From positions 2,666,001 through 2,730,000 of the forward strand of contig JACCLO010000010.1 in NCBI GenBank assembly GCA_029448655.1: a stretch of DNA of 64,000 bases, in the 5' to 3' direction. Under the pieces are notes generated by a model. The model was not told the DNA's origin. It made no database searches and saw nothing but the letters and a program-made list of their open reading frames with translations. Positions 11,201 through 21,394 of this stretch are shown piece after piece. A program made the position numbers and the translations under genes. Within the stretch, counting starts at the first letter, position 1. Each line of letters begins with the position of its first letter. This stretch comes from Wolfiporia cocos (taxonomy: Eukaryota; Basidiomycota; Agaricomycetes; Polyporales; Phaeolaceae).

Positions 11201-11492
11201 GCACTATTGAGTTCGATTTGGCATTGAGCAACTCGTTATTCACTGACGTACACTCAGCCCGTACTCAACCGGGCTTCGAGTTTTTTCAATGATCGAATAT
11301 ATACATGCTTTGCGAAGGCGTCTAAGCTCCGCACTCTGAACATGCCCTCTGGCAGATTCAACGTGCGGAACTCCGAAACAGTACGGGCCGAATCTGAGGA
11401 GCTAGCAAGATGATAGGACATACAGTATACATTGGGGCTGCAGACCTACTGAGATGAGATGGAATGCGCAAGATAACGAGCGAAGGAGGGAC

Positions 11493-12154
11493 TTCAGTGC
11501 CGGAGATGCATCTTTAGAGACACCGCAGATGCATCTGGGGCACTCTAAGCAATATTAACGCCCAAGCGTGCTGCATAGATGCATCTGAATAAAATAAGAT
11601 GCATCTGCAGAAGAAATACCTGTGCAGGGTTCGAACACTTGACCTGGGATCAGCAAAGTCACAACCTGTACCACCTTTTCAAATGGTCCTGGTATCCAAC
11701 TCACATACACGTTGATACGATCCATTTAATGTCCTTTCATCACCGTAGCTGTTGATTGTCAAGTCACACCTTAGTGCAATGTTCCATATTGCCCTGTAGG
11801 TAATTTATGATAGCATCCTTACCTTATTGCAGATACATATGGGTTGTGGGATACATCAATAAAGAGATGCATTCTGAGTTCAAGGAATGAGCTTACTGAC
11901 ATTGAGCAGAATGTTAAAATTTATTACAACCGTTATTATATTGACCACTGACTATATATTTGTACAAGATCTTTCTTTCATCAACCGCTTTAGCTGAGTG
12001 GTTTCAGTCGCTGTTTCGCTGAGGTCTCGTGGTTCCTGGTTCGTTTCCTGGCTTGCAATGCTTTATTTTGGTACTAACGGGCGCCTAATCTCGATGACTT
12101 AGAGTGCCCCAGATGCATCTGCGGTGTCTCTAAAGATGCATCTGTGGCACTGAA
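11493..12154. mobile_element. Short inverted-repeat element (MITE-like)
   Basis: Terminal inverted repeats of about 57 bp: left 11493-11549, right 12098-12154. They share TTCAGTGCC..AGATGCATC, then TTTAGAGACACCGCAGATG and GGGGCACTCTAAG. The palindrome AGATGCATCT is repeated inside. No open frame and no clear target duplication. Its right flank is hit by the next element at 12157. Confidence 0.75.
11985..12060 (+). repeat. tRNA-like relic (pol III box sequences)
   Basis: TAGCTGAGTGG matches an A box and, about 45 bases on, GGTTCGTTTCC is one mismatch from a B box. The acceptor and T stems do not pair, so this is not a functional tRNA; more likely a tRNA-derived repeat caught within the inverted-repeat element. 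Confidence 0.35.
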
Positions 12155-12156
12155 AC

Positions 12157-12776
12157 TAAGGCTCCAACCATATAATATACATGTACAGGAAATCAGTAAA
12201 TATATGGTATATGGTATATACATGATATATACATGGTATATACATGGTTTACATGGTTTTCAGATGGTAGATTTTTCAGACATCTTGACATAGCCATTGC
12301 CTTGCCCATATGGCTCTGGAGATTGTCTCCTCCTTCAACAACATGCCATAGGTATCAGTACTTGGCTGATGCAAGGAAAGATTTGGTGTTCAGTATTCAA
12401 CAGCCACACAAGTAGCTGGAATGGCTTAGGAATTGTGCACAATGTGTGAGATGATGAGAAACTTCTACACATGAGTCTAATGCATGATGCAATCACTATG
12501 TGGGATAATATATAGCATAAACATAAATCTGATCTTACCTTCCACCAAATGAGAGGGTAAGCAGAGTATGTGAATTATGACTTAACATCTTTGCATTTGC
12601 ACAGTGGCCACCAGATTGTCCAAATCTCATATTGCCACTGCACCATACAATCTGTAAGACACATAACTAGCTCATGTACATATATACCATGTACTCGGCC
12701 ATGTGTAAATACATGTATATAGTATATATATGAAACCATGTATACATGGTATATACATTATATGGTTGGAGCCTTA
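12157..12776. mobile_element. MITE with 20-bp inverted repeats and 8-bp target duplication
   Basis: Begins TAAGGCTCCAACCATATAAT and ends with its exact reverse complement. It is flanked by ACTGAAAC at 12149-12156 and 12777-12784, an 8-bp duplication that points to hAT. Subterminal DNA is rich in ATGGTATATACATG words. No coding capacity. It inserted into or against the right end of the 11493-12154 element. Confidence 0.88.
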
Positions 12777-12875
12777 ACTGAAACTCTAGAGCGAAGAACC
12801 TCCTATAATGAAGCGCATCTGGGACACTACAGCAAGAAAAATATCAACTGTCGTAAAGAGATTCAGTAACAGGAT

Positions 12876-13885
12876 TAGTGTTGTGAGGTCCGGTCCGGTC
12901 CGGTCTTTTGCATGTTTTGGGCAGGACCGAGGACCGGGACCAGGACCGGACCGCCATGGGCAACGAGGGACCGGACTGAAGACCGGTCCCAAGTAGGACC
13001 GCGGTCCTATAGCGGTCCTAGGACCGGTCAGGACCGGTCCAGGACCGATCAAGTGGTTATTGACTTAACTATAGTTTTATATGTCAGAAACTGCAACAAA
13101 AGTGTACTTACTACTCGATATATACCAGAACATACTAAGTACAGCCCAAAAATTGGCTATGGTGCACTGATTCTTGATTTCTGAAAGTAAAATAATACTG
13201 AAGTCAACACACAGAAATGACACTGCAGTAACTGCACACCTCAAGTTGTATCTGATGAGATCATGTGTTGCATTTTTGTATGTGCCACAATGAGTAGCAT
13301 ATAACTACCACTAAGCAGTGCTTTGCCAATAACTGGGTGATATTGAATGCACCATGCATGTGTACCATAATATGTGAGTGTTAACACTACTGGATGGGAG
13401 AATACACAACTGCATGTCAGTCAGCAAAACTAGTGATAACATGAGGACAACCTGTGTGTGCCAAGCATTGCCCAAGACAATAGCAGTGCTTCATTGTATC
13501 ATAAATCAGAAGGTTTTTGGTTGTTACTATTCATGTCAGCTTCTGTCTGATGTGTTTACCCTAATAGCCAGTGGTATATACATGATGCAGACCCACTCTA
13601 GGGGGTCTTAAATACTTTGGTTTTATTGTAAATTGGTCAGTCATGGTTCCCTACGTTGGAGTAACCACATTATAAGTGGCTATTCTACAATAAATTCGGG
13701 ACCGGTCCGGGACCGGTCCAGACCGGTCCTTACCGGTCCTGCAAAATCTGACCACTCAGAAGGACCGGGACCAGGACCGTGTCAGGACCAGGACTGGACC
13801 GGACCGTTGAATCGGTCCTAGTCAGTCCGGTCCTGGTCCGGTCCTTGGTCTTTAGCGGTCCTTGAGACCGGACCTCACAACACTA
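12876..13885. mobile_element. hAT-type MITE with GGACCGG-rich ends
   Basis: Begins TAGTGTTGTGAGGTCCGGTC and ends with its reverse complement. The 8-bp duplication AACAGGAT lies at 12868-12875 and 13886-13893. Both ends carry many ACCGG/CCGGT words (12890-13045 and 13695-13875), while the middle is AT-rich and CG-poor. No transposase frame. Its TAGTGnTGTG start is shared with the element at 8620. Confidence 0.9.
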
Positions 13886-14035
13886 AACAGGATAGGCCAG
13901 CAAAACAAAATGGATCAAGTATGAGGCAAAATGCAAGGTAACTGCGAATTCAGGAAACGACTGCAAGCATGCGCAAGACCAAGGCTAAGAGAGCGGGCTT
14001 CCCGTTGTCTGCTTAGACAGCATTGCAGCCAGCCT

Positions 14036-14919
14036 CTACAGCACCAGGCCCTTCAACGTGCTTGACATCGTATTGATGGCATTCTGCACAGGGGTATTGA
14101 AGCGCTGAATCCTGCATTTCCCGTCGCCTCGCTCGGCATGTGCACACAGCGCACTAAGTGAGCTGTATTCTGCCCCACACCCACCCCAGGCCACTGGGCA
14201 TCGATAGATCTTGTCCTCATGGAAAGCACTCTTGAGATGAGCATTCAGCCCTTTAAGCTTTTTGAACCCACGGTGGCACAAAAAGCATTCATACTTGCTA
14301 CCATTGAATGACGCCCGCGTTGCCAATATCACCTTCGGCTCCAGTGGGGAAGGACCCTCAGGACCTTCGATCAGCCGCATAGGATTCGTGATGACGCGAC
14401 TGGTATCGAGCTCGACAGCAAGATGATTTACACGAGGACGCGTCATACCGGAGGAGCAATTCCCTGACTCGAGATGGGTGAGGAGGCCTTGAGCGGACTT
14501 GAATCGCTTGCTACATTTCCCGCCGGGACACAGGAGCATGCGATATGTGCTGTGTTTGAGCATATGATGGGGAATATCTTTCACCGGGATGGGGCGGTCA
14601 CATATCAGACAGTAGGTGTGGTCATCGTAGTAATGATTCATCATGTCGACGAAACTCTCTGCCTTCTATCATCATCGTGATGCATCGCGATGCATGTGAG
14701 CCGTGGCCGTTTTTGAACGTATATCAGCGAACCTTATAACAGATGTTGCATGTCTCTGCTTGGTGTTCCTTGACCATGTGCGTCACAAGCTTTTTTTGAG
14801 TTTTGCCTGAGTCGCTGCTGCAGAAGTGACAGCCGTACTGAGGCTAATAGAACACAAGTTGTCGGCGAAATCATGTTGCGGAAGCAATCTCTCTATGGAC
14901 TTACAGCTGATTGGGGCAT
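14036..14919 (-). CDS. C2H2 zinc-finger protein, paralogue A
   Basis: Predicted nucleic-acid-binding protein with several C2H2 fingers. Read as three exons: 14919-14905 (start MPQSA), 14837-14733 and 14662-14036, joined through GT-AG introns in phase, about 248 residues. Fingers in order: CHFCSSDSGKTQKKLVTHM with H four residues on; CNICYKAESFVDMMNHYYDDH; CLICDRPIPVKDIPHHMLKH; CPGGKCSKRFKSAQGLLTHLE; and near the C-terminus CFLCHRGFKKLKGLNAHLKS followed by CPVAWGGCGAEYSSLSALCA. Between them is VITNPMRLIEGPEG, which the neighbour at 15720-16677 shares. The two proteins align over the C-terminal ~100 residues, so they are paralogues. Which DNA or RNA they bind is unknown. The short first exon is the least certain part. 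Confidence 0.72.
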
Positions 14920-15016
14920 CCCGGATGCACGGGCCCAAGGGGATCGTGGAGAATATGGAGAGTAGAGCAGTATCGGGTCCATCCACAACGGTGTAGTTAT
15001 ATGCGCGGAGAACCAA

Positions 15017-15719
15017 ACATGAGGTGCTTCTCGACTCGTGATCACTCCTTTAGGTAGCTGTTTCCCCAAAACTAGAACAATTATGCAAGTAAATGGCCTA
15101 GTTTGTTTCGCCTTCTGAGATATATCAGACCGCTTATGTGTGTATGGTTGCGAAATATAGTGGGAGCGATTGCTATGGTGTGTTAATCTTCGACTAGTGT
15201 CCGTAGCAGACTGATATTATCGGAGAATAACTTTCTGGAGCAAATGCTCTATACTGTTGGTAGGCAATCGCGAACGGGCAGACATTGACGCTATATCAGT
15301 GAATGTAAGACACGATGCTGAGCATTTGCGTCGGGCACAAATACGTTTTAGGTAAACCATAGCTTGATAGTTGCTCCGAAACAGATTTGCGGCTGAGCCG
15401 AGGGTTGAAAAATACTCACAATCAAGGTAACGAATACATGCACAGTTCGTACTATTACATGGAATACAAATCCCGGGTGTTCGATGTGAAAGTGCCCTTG
15501 GTGTGGAGGAGGAAGTGATATACGCCCGAGTCTGCGAATCGGAAGAGACTGTATATGGTGCATGGAAAGCACTAGTGACAGAGTAGTGATCTATGTCACG
15601 GTAGGGTAGAACACCGGCCGAAGGGATACTACGGGTCGGAAATTCAAGTCACGACAGTGTGCTCTGCTTTAGAAGACCAAGAGTCGAAAGAGCCAGCATT
15701 CAGAAGTATCACCACGGCC
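15017..15719. other. Spacer between the two zinc-finger genes
   Basis: No credible coding frame. It must hold the promoter of paralogue A (minus strand, upstream of 14919) and the 3' end of paralogue B. I see no recognisable motif. Confidence 0.4.
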
Positions 15720-16677
15720 TTAGAACGTCAGCATGTTCATGCTGCTCGTGAGGCCCCCAAGTGCATCCTGTACAGCCCGGCTGAACTTGCGGACACCGCA
15801 CTGCTCGCTCTCGACATGCTGTACCAGCGCGCTGAGCGTGCGGAACTCTGTACCGCACCCCGAGAACGCCCTCGGGCAGCGGTATATCTTGTCCGCGTGC
15901 GCCGCGCTCTGGAGGTGCTGGTCCAGCGCGCGCAGGATGCTGAACTCGCGGTGGCACAGCACGCACTCGTACGCGTACCCGTTCCACGCGCGCTCTGTCG
16001 CGTACGTTACCGGGCTATCGGGTAGCGTGTAGCCCGTGCCCTCCGGCCCGCGCAGCAGACGCGCGGGGTTCGTGATTACGTTGCTGCGATCCAGCTGGAC
16101 GACACAGCGGTCGACGTCCCGGCGGGTAATGTGGGACGGGCACGTCCCGGACTCGAAGTGGAGGATAAGCGCCGCGGGAGAGGGGAAAGACTTGGTGCAG
16201 TTGTGTCCTGGGCAGTGCAGCGTACGGCCAAGGTGAAGTGCAGAGTGTAGGTGGGACCGGAGGTTGCTCTCAGTGGAGAAGCCACGGTTGCATTCCTTGC
16301 AAATATAGATGGTTCTGTGTTTTTGCCGGTTGTGCTCCCGGAGCCCAACGGCAGAATCGAATATCTTGGCAGCGCATGTTAGCACGCGAGCAACATGTAC
16401 ATTGGGAGCACTTTCGACGTACCTCATTGCAGATCTTGCAGTAGTAGTGATAATCTTCTTTATGCTCATGGAGCTCGTCTTTGTCGTCATAGTGGTTGTC
16501 ACAGCGTTCACAGTAAAAATGCTGGGGGCTCTGCACGTAGTGCTGGACAAGCCTCCACCGCGTATCGAAATCCTTGTTACACGTATAGCAAATATGATGT
16601 GCGTTTGAGTCCCGCCTGTGCATCGAAAGCGCATATTTCGTGGCAAAATAGCGGTCGCATCGTGAGCAGTACGCCAT
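15720..16677 (-). CDS. C2H2 zinc-finger protein, paralogue B
   Basis: Two exons, 16677-16423 and 16364-15720, with a GTACGT..AAG intron and a GCTAAC branch-like sequence, giving 299 residues. Starts MAYCSRCDRYFATKYALSMH, so the first finger begins at residue 4. Further fingers: CYTCNKDFDTRWRLVQHY; CERCDNHYDDKDELHEHKED; CKICNE joined across the intron to IFDSAVGLREHNRQKH; CKECNRGFSTESNLRSHLHS; CPGHNCTKSFPSPAALILHF; then after VITNPARLLRGPEG the pair CVLCHREFSILRALDQHLQS and CPRAFSGCGTEFRTLSALVQ. It is the longer member of the pair with A and has a GC-rich second exon. Same strand and close spacing suggest tandem duplication. Role unknown; transcription factor or RNA-binding both possible. Confidence 0.85.
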
Positions 16678-17400
16678 TTTTGGTGATTGTCAACCACAGT
16701 CAATGCCGGAGACAAAAGGGTACCGGGAGACTTTTGACGACTAATCAGCACCGTAAACTCGTGGGATCTGTTCGAAGAGGGCTATATTCGATCATAGAGA
16801 TCAATGTACATGATGCGATCCGCGGGATGAGCTGCAAACTCACCAGAGAAACGTTGAGGATTTTGATGTTGATTATCCGGTTACAATGAGGTGCCAAGAG
16901 TACAGAGACGACTCGAGTTGCTTGGACTCGGGGTAACAACTGACAAAAGTGAATGCTGCTCGGGATACGCGGCGAGTCGCGAGTTGAGTGCGTCAACTGA
17001 GCCGGTGGTATGGAGGTCAGTGATTGACCCTTTGACCACCTGTTCGATGAGTCAGACTCCGGAATCAAAGCGTGGTTCGAAGGTCGGTGTGTAGCTCTAG
17101 CGCTGGTCAATGGCTCTAGGCCGTTGACTCGCCGATCCCTTGCGACCTGCCGAAGCTGCCGTGGACATTGAAGTTGAGCGCCCGAGATCAGCCAGCCACA
17201 TAGCGGCCCTTGACCTCGGTCGGTCACGCTTCAAAGCTTCAAGCCTGGCACATCTCTGCGCATGCTATGAAGTATAGCAACTCCGCGGCCAAGTGGCGCG
17301 CCATTACCTATTCCTATCTTAGATATCCATAGGCGCTCAGGTATCACGGTTTGGCCTTAGGCGTCATCCTCACGTGACCAGCAGTGACCCCTAACCCTAA
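16678..17400. other. Upstream region of paralogue B, no gene seen
   Basis: No coding frame with family character. Presumably contains the paralogue B promoter. Two telomere-like CCCTAA units at about 17385-17400 are too few to mean anything. Confidence 0.4.
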
Positions 17401-18273
17401 CTCAGAGGAAAAACAGAGATATAGGGGCTCACCAATTGGAGGACTTGAAGGACTTGAAGGTGCAAGTATATAAGTGTAAGACTTAGGAGCTAAGGCTCAA
17501 CTAAGTAGATAGAGAAGGACAAAGCTAAAGTCCAAGAGTGACTGAGCTTCATCTTATATATATGACTGTGGGCACTAACTACATATCATATGTCTACCCT
17601 AAAGTCCCATGGTCTGTGCACAGTTTATGATAATCACATGCTGGTGTCTTTGTGCTGAGTCATTTCTTAATCCCATGAGTCATCCTGCTGACACATATGA
17701 CTCAGTGCCTGGGTCCCTACTATGAACCCAGGACCAGCCCATTGGCCTAGACCATATCTAACCCTAGTCTTCCATGAACCTTAGGTTCATTCTAGGGTTT
17801 GGGCCACATAGCCTTTGTGGCTGTGGCACAGATGTGTGGCAGTATCACACATACCATGTGAAGATTATGTAAGCTGGCATCTCAGCCTTCCTTGGGCACT
17901 TAGGGTATTAATGTGCACTATGTTAGATGCCCAAGGTCTAGATGCTTGTGTAGATGCTAAAAGGTGTGAAATCATAACATCAAGCCAGCAATCTCCTCAA
18001 GCTTCAAGCTTTAAGTGCATGCCACTAGCCACCAACTTGTTATTGGATCACTTAATAACTATATACATTTCATCCCAAACATGTCGCAATCTATGTAACA
18101 AGAGAATAGAAGATACTATGCAATAGGTTCATTTGATACATCTTCACTTTCAAGCCTTGACCACCGGAACAATCTCACTGCCAGGTGAGAAGCTGTAATT
18201 GTTGGAATTAGCCCAGAATGATGGGTGTCGACAACTTGAGTAGTTAGGATGAGCATTGCCACCTGGTGAAACT
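17400..18273. repeat. Old CG-poor repeat tract with a diverged LTR copy
   Basis: Very few CG dinucleotides. The stretch around 17550-17640 (ATATATGACTG, then CTACCCTAAAGTCCCATGGT and CTGTGCACA) resembles the core of the family L solo LTRs in minus orientation (compare 30520-30575). No clear ends or target duplication. No gene seen. Confidence 0.4.
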
Positions 18274-18702
18274 TGTCACAGTATGCTGTGGCAGAGGCCT
18301 CCATGTGTGATCATGTGATGTACCTTAGATACCATCATTAGATAAGATAACAGGTGTAGGTAATCACACTCACGTTACATAATGGTCATGGTAGTTACAG
18401 TGACACAACACCTTAGTTACAGCAATGTCTGGTGCCTTACAGCACACAGACCTCTTTAGGGCAGTAGCTTAGGTATCTGATGCGTGCACATGTATATATG
18501 CCAGTAGGTCTGAGGCTTACACCTCAGACTTTAGCTTCTAGACATTGAGGCTTGTCCTCTCAGACCAACCTCTCATGTGTGCACCCGCCCTGTCTCATCT
18601 CATCACCTCGTCATGCTAGGCTGGGGCCTACTTGGGTAGTAGCTAGGGCTTGTGCCTTAACACTACATGGAGTCACATCACCAGGGAGCACGGTTTGTGT
18701 CA
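18274..18702 (+). mobile_element. Solo LTR, family L (429 bp)
   Basis: Starts TGTCACAGTATG, ends GGTTTGTGTCA, flanked by AAACT at 18269-18273 and 18703-18707. The internal TATATATGCCAGTAGGTCTG and CTTACACCTCAGAC match the core of the other family L copies. It is shorter than the 8707 copy and more CG-poor, so probably older. Confidence 0.8.
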
Positions 18703-19027
18703 AAACTTGTATCAGATGGTCTGTGCACACCTCTGGTATTAGCTAAATAGTGTAGTTACTTCATGTACATATCTTGATTTATGACCCTCAAATCTCTTGG
18801 ATCACTACAGTACTTGACTGGGGTGTTGTCTTGCTGGAAAATTCAATAGTAATTGCCTGAGGGGCTTCAGTCACAGAGATAAATCTGCAAAATGCCTTTC
18901 ATTAGTGCTGTGCAGTTCTAGTGTGCATATCAATCTGTAAAGTAGATTAATCTACCATTGTAATAGCATGAACTTGTCATGGTTTCCATAGGCACACAAC
19001 TATACTGTAGTACACACTCAGCAATGG
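18703..19027. other. Spacer, no gene seen
   Basis: CG-poor, AT-rich sequence without open frames of note. Confidence 0.4.
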
Positions 19028-19062
19028 TGTTACAATTATCTTATTTTGACGCACACAGAACT

Positions 19063-19604
19063 TGTTACGATTCTACCAGATACACTTGAATATTCTCTTT
19101 GACGCCTCACCGTGTATGAGGACTTAGCGTTCAACCGCTGTACCCAGCACTCTATTTCTAGGGGCCTCCACTCAACCGTAGGCCCTGTTTCATGTATAAC
19201 AACCCTATGCCCAGTCTCCGTGTCCACATCGCGTTCTAGCTGATATTCTGTGTCTAACCACAGTAGTTCTACGTTTCACCCTTTGTTGCGCTCAACCGCA
19301 ACACTTCTCCTTTATTACTTATATCGTTAGCCCAACGGACTTAATAGTAGCAGTACCAAGGACACTATGACCCCAATTAACAGACCGTAGTATATAACCT
19401 GATGTAAATACCAGTCGAGTTCCTCAGCTCGACCTTGTTGAATTACAAGGATCTTATACTCGTTCTCAAAGGCTTGAGCAATTAAGCCCGCAGCTTGTAT
19501 ATCGATGCTCTGACTCTGAGGAGTCCGACGAGTAGTGCGCTACTCAATACGCTGAGTAACTCAACCTAGTTATTTTGCGTTGAATGGATATTCAATCCGT
19601 AACA
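19063..19604 (+). repeat. Gypsy 5' LTR
   Basis: Begins TGTTACGATTCTACC, ends CAATCCGTAACA. Compared by eye with 26581-27122 there are about 11 differences, all transitions, about nine of them CG versus TG or CA. I could not recognise a tRNA-type primer-binding site in GAAGGTTGAGCTCTAAC, which follows directly. Confidence 0.93.
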
Positions 19605-19648
19605 GAAGGTTGAGCTCTAACAAAGCTCACTCACCGAAGTGCAAGCCT

Positions 19649-21394
19649 ATGCAACGATTCGACCCGGATCTCCCGACCAGGTTGATTGAAATACTCCCCG
19701 AAGCATACCGATGAATCTCTTACGAAGAGAAATACGAGCGGAGGGATCCCCCAGCAGGATTCTTCACGAAAGGAGGATACCTCACCATCCTGTCCCCAGA
19801 CAGGCTTTTGCCCACTTGGGTACAGGTTCCCCCATCCTTGAACGATCCTTGGGATCAGACGCACGCCGCATTCGAGCGGTTTGGAACGGTCACTGATATT
19901 ATGACACCGACCCTTACCATCCACCGAGCTGATGGACAACAACCAGGAGAACGGACAACAAACACCCCCTCCGCCGGAGGAACCATGGGTGTGGCAGGTA
20001 AAGCCATGGGTGGCAGTACTATTCCAGGAAGTGGAAGCACAAGCCAGGGTGCAGGGGGAATGGCCAATAACCCTCCGCCAGCTAATAATCCACTCACTAG
20101 CAATCCTGTTGGAGCAAACCCCTCCGGAACAGGAACGACTGGAGGAGGAGGACTTCCTGGAGGGGGAGGTCCCCCAGGCGGCACAGGGGGCGGAGGTCCC
20201 CCGGGTGGCGCCAGCAATCCAGCAGGCGGTGCAGGAGGCAATCCAGCAGGACCACCAGGAGGAGGAGGCCCACCAGGAGGAGGAGGCCCACCAGGAGGAG
20301 GAGGCCCACCAGGAGGAGGAGGCCCACCAGGAGGAGGAGGCCCACCAGGAGGAGGAGGCCCACCAGGAGGAGGAGGCCCACTAGGAGGAGGAGCCCCACT
20401 AGGATGGGGCGCTCAGGCCCCTCAGCCAGCCAGAGGAAATCGTATAAAGCTCGCTACCCCCCAACCATTCAAAGGGGAACGAAAGAAGCTACAGAGCTTC
20501 AAGAACAGCTGCAGCACCTGGTTCACCATGTTCGCAGCAGACTATCAGTCCGATGACCAGAAGATCCTCTTCATCATGTCGTACATCAAAGGAAGCGACC
20601 GGGTGAACCAATGGAAGGAAAGCTACTATGCCAAATACACTGACCCAATCACCCGGGCATTTGCGCTGCCCCCGCTGGCCCAGTTCAGCGCCGAATTCGA
20701 TGCAGCCTTCGAACCGATCGAGGAGAAACAAAAAACCAATGACGACCTCTTCAATCTCAAACAAGACAAGAAAAGCATTGACGATTTCAATATCGAATTC
20801 AACAACCTCATAGGAAAGACAGGGTTGGACCGCATACACTGCAACCCTCTCTTCGTCACAGCATACAAGAGAGCTATTTGACCAGCACTCGTAACCCATA
20901 TCATAAATATCGTTCCCCCCATCGTCACTTTCACCGAATGGATGAAACAAGCATCCATCAACGAAAACAATTATAACACCTTTATCAAGGGATGAGGGAA
21001 TGATAAGAAAAAGCTGCAGTGGCGTGCCAAGGCCCTGAGTGCCTTGGCCACAGCAGCCCCGACGAAAGATCCGAACGCAATGGATATCGATCGGATGTCC
21101 ACAGAAGAGTGTCTCAGGCTCCAGACTGAAGGTCGCTGCTTCAACTGCAAGGAGAAGGGCCACCTCTCCAGCAACTGCCCCAAATGAAAGAAGAAGCCCA
21201 CCTCCAAGGGAAAAGCCCGGAAAGCCGAGGAAGACACCCCCACAGCTCATATCGAAGAAGTCGAAGAAGACACAGATGACGGAGATAGCGATGGAGCAAC
21301 CGCTGTAGAAGAAGCGGTCAATGTGATCAGGGTTCTGAAGGTTAGGAATCCCTCGTTCCTCTCCCAAATTCTCGACGAGCAGAATTTCGAGTAG
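19649..21394 (+). pseudogene. Gypsy Gag, four in-frame TGA stops
   Basis: Structural protein of the element. Start MQRFDPDLPTRL at 19649. A Gly/Pro-rich segment lies at about 20120-20400, including a run of the GGPPGGG type encoded by near-perfect 15-bp repeats. A capsid-like region follows (ATPQPFKGERKKLQSFKNS, then FDAAFEPIEEKQKTNDDLF). A CCHC knuckle, CFNCKEKGHLSSNC, is at about 21138-21180. An acidic tail runs to TAG at 21392-21394. In-frame stops at 19712, 20879, 20993 and 21185 are all TGA, with coding character continuing in the same frame beyond each. Most likely they are former CGA arginine codons changed by CpG deamination. Confidence 0.85.

Noticed and set aside
11630..11690. Minus-strand tRNA gene (GTTCGAACCCTG)
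   Set aside because: A B-box-like word is present but no acceptor stem or anticodon arm can be folded.
17385..17400. Interstitial telomere repeat (CCCTAACCCTAAC)
   Set aside because: Only two units; expected by chance in 64 kb.
20097..20399. Leucine/glycine-rich open frames on the minus strand
   Set aside because: Antisense shadows of the GGPPGGG repeat in gag; no independent support.
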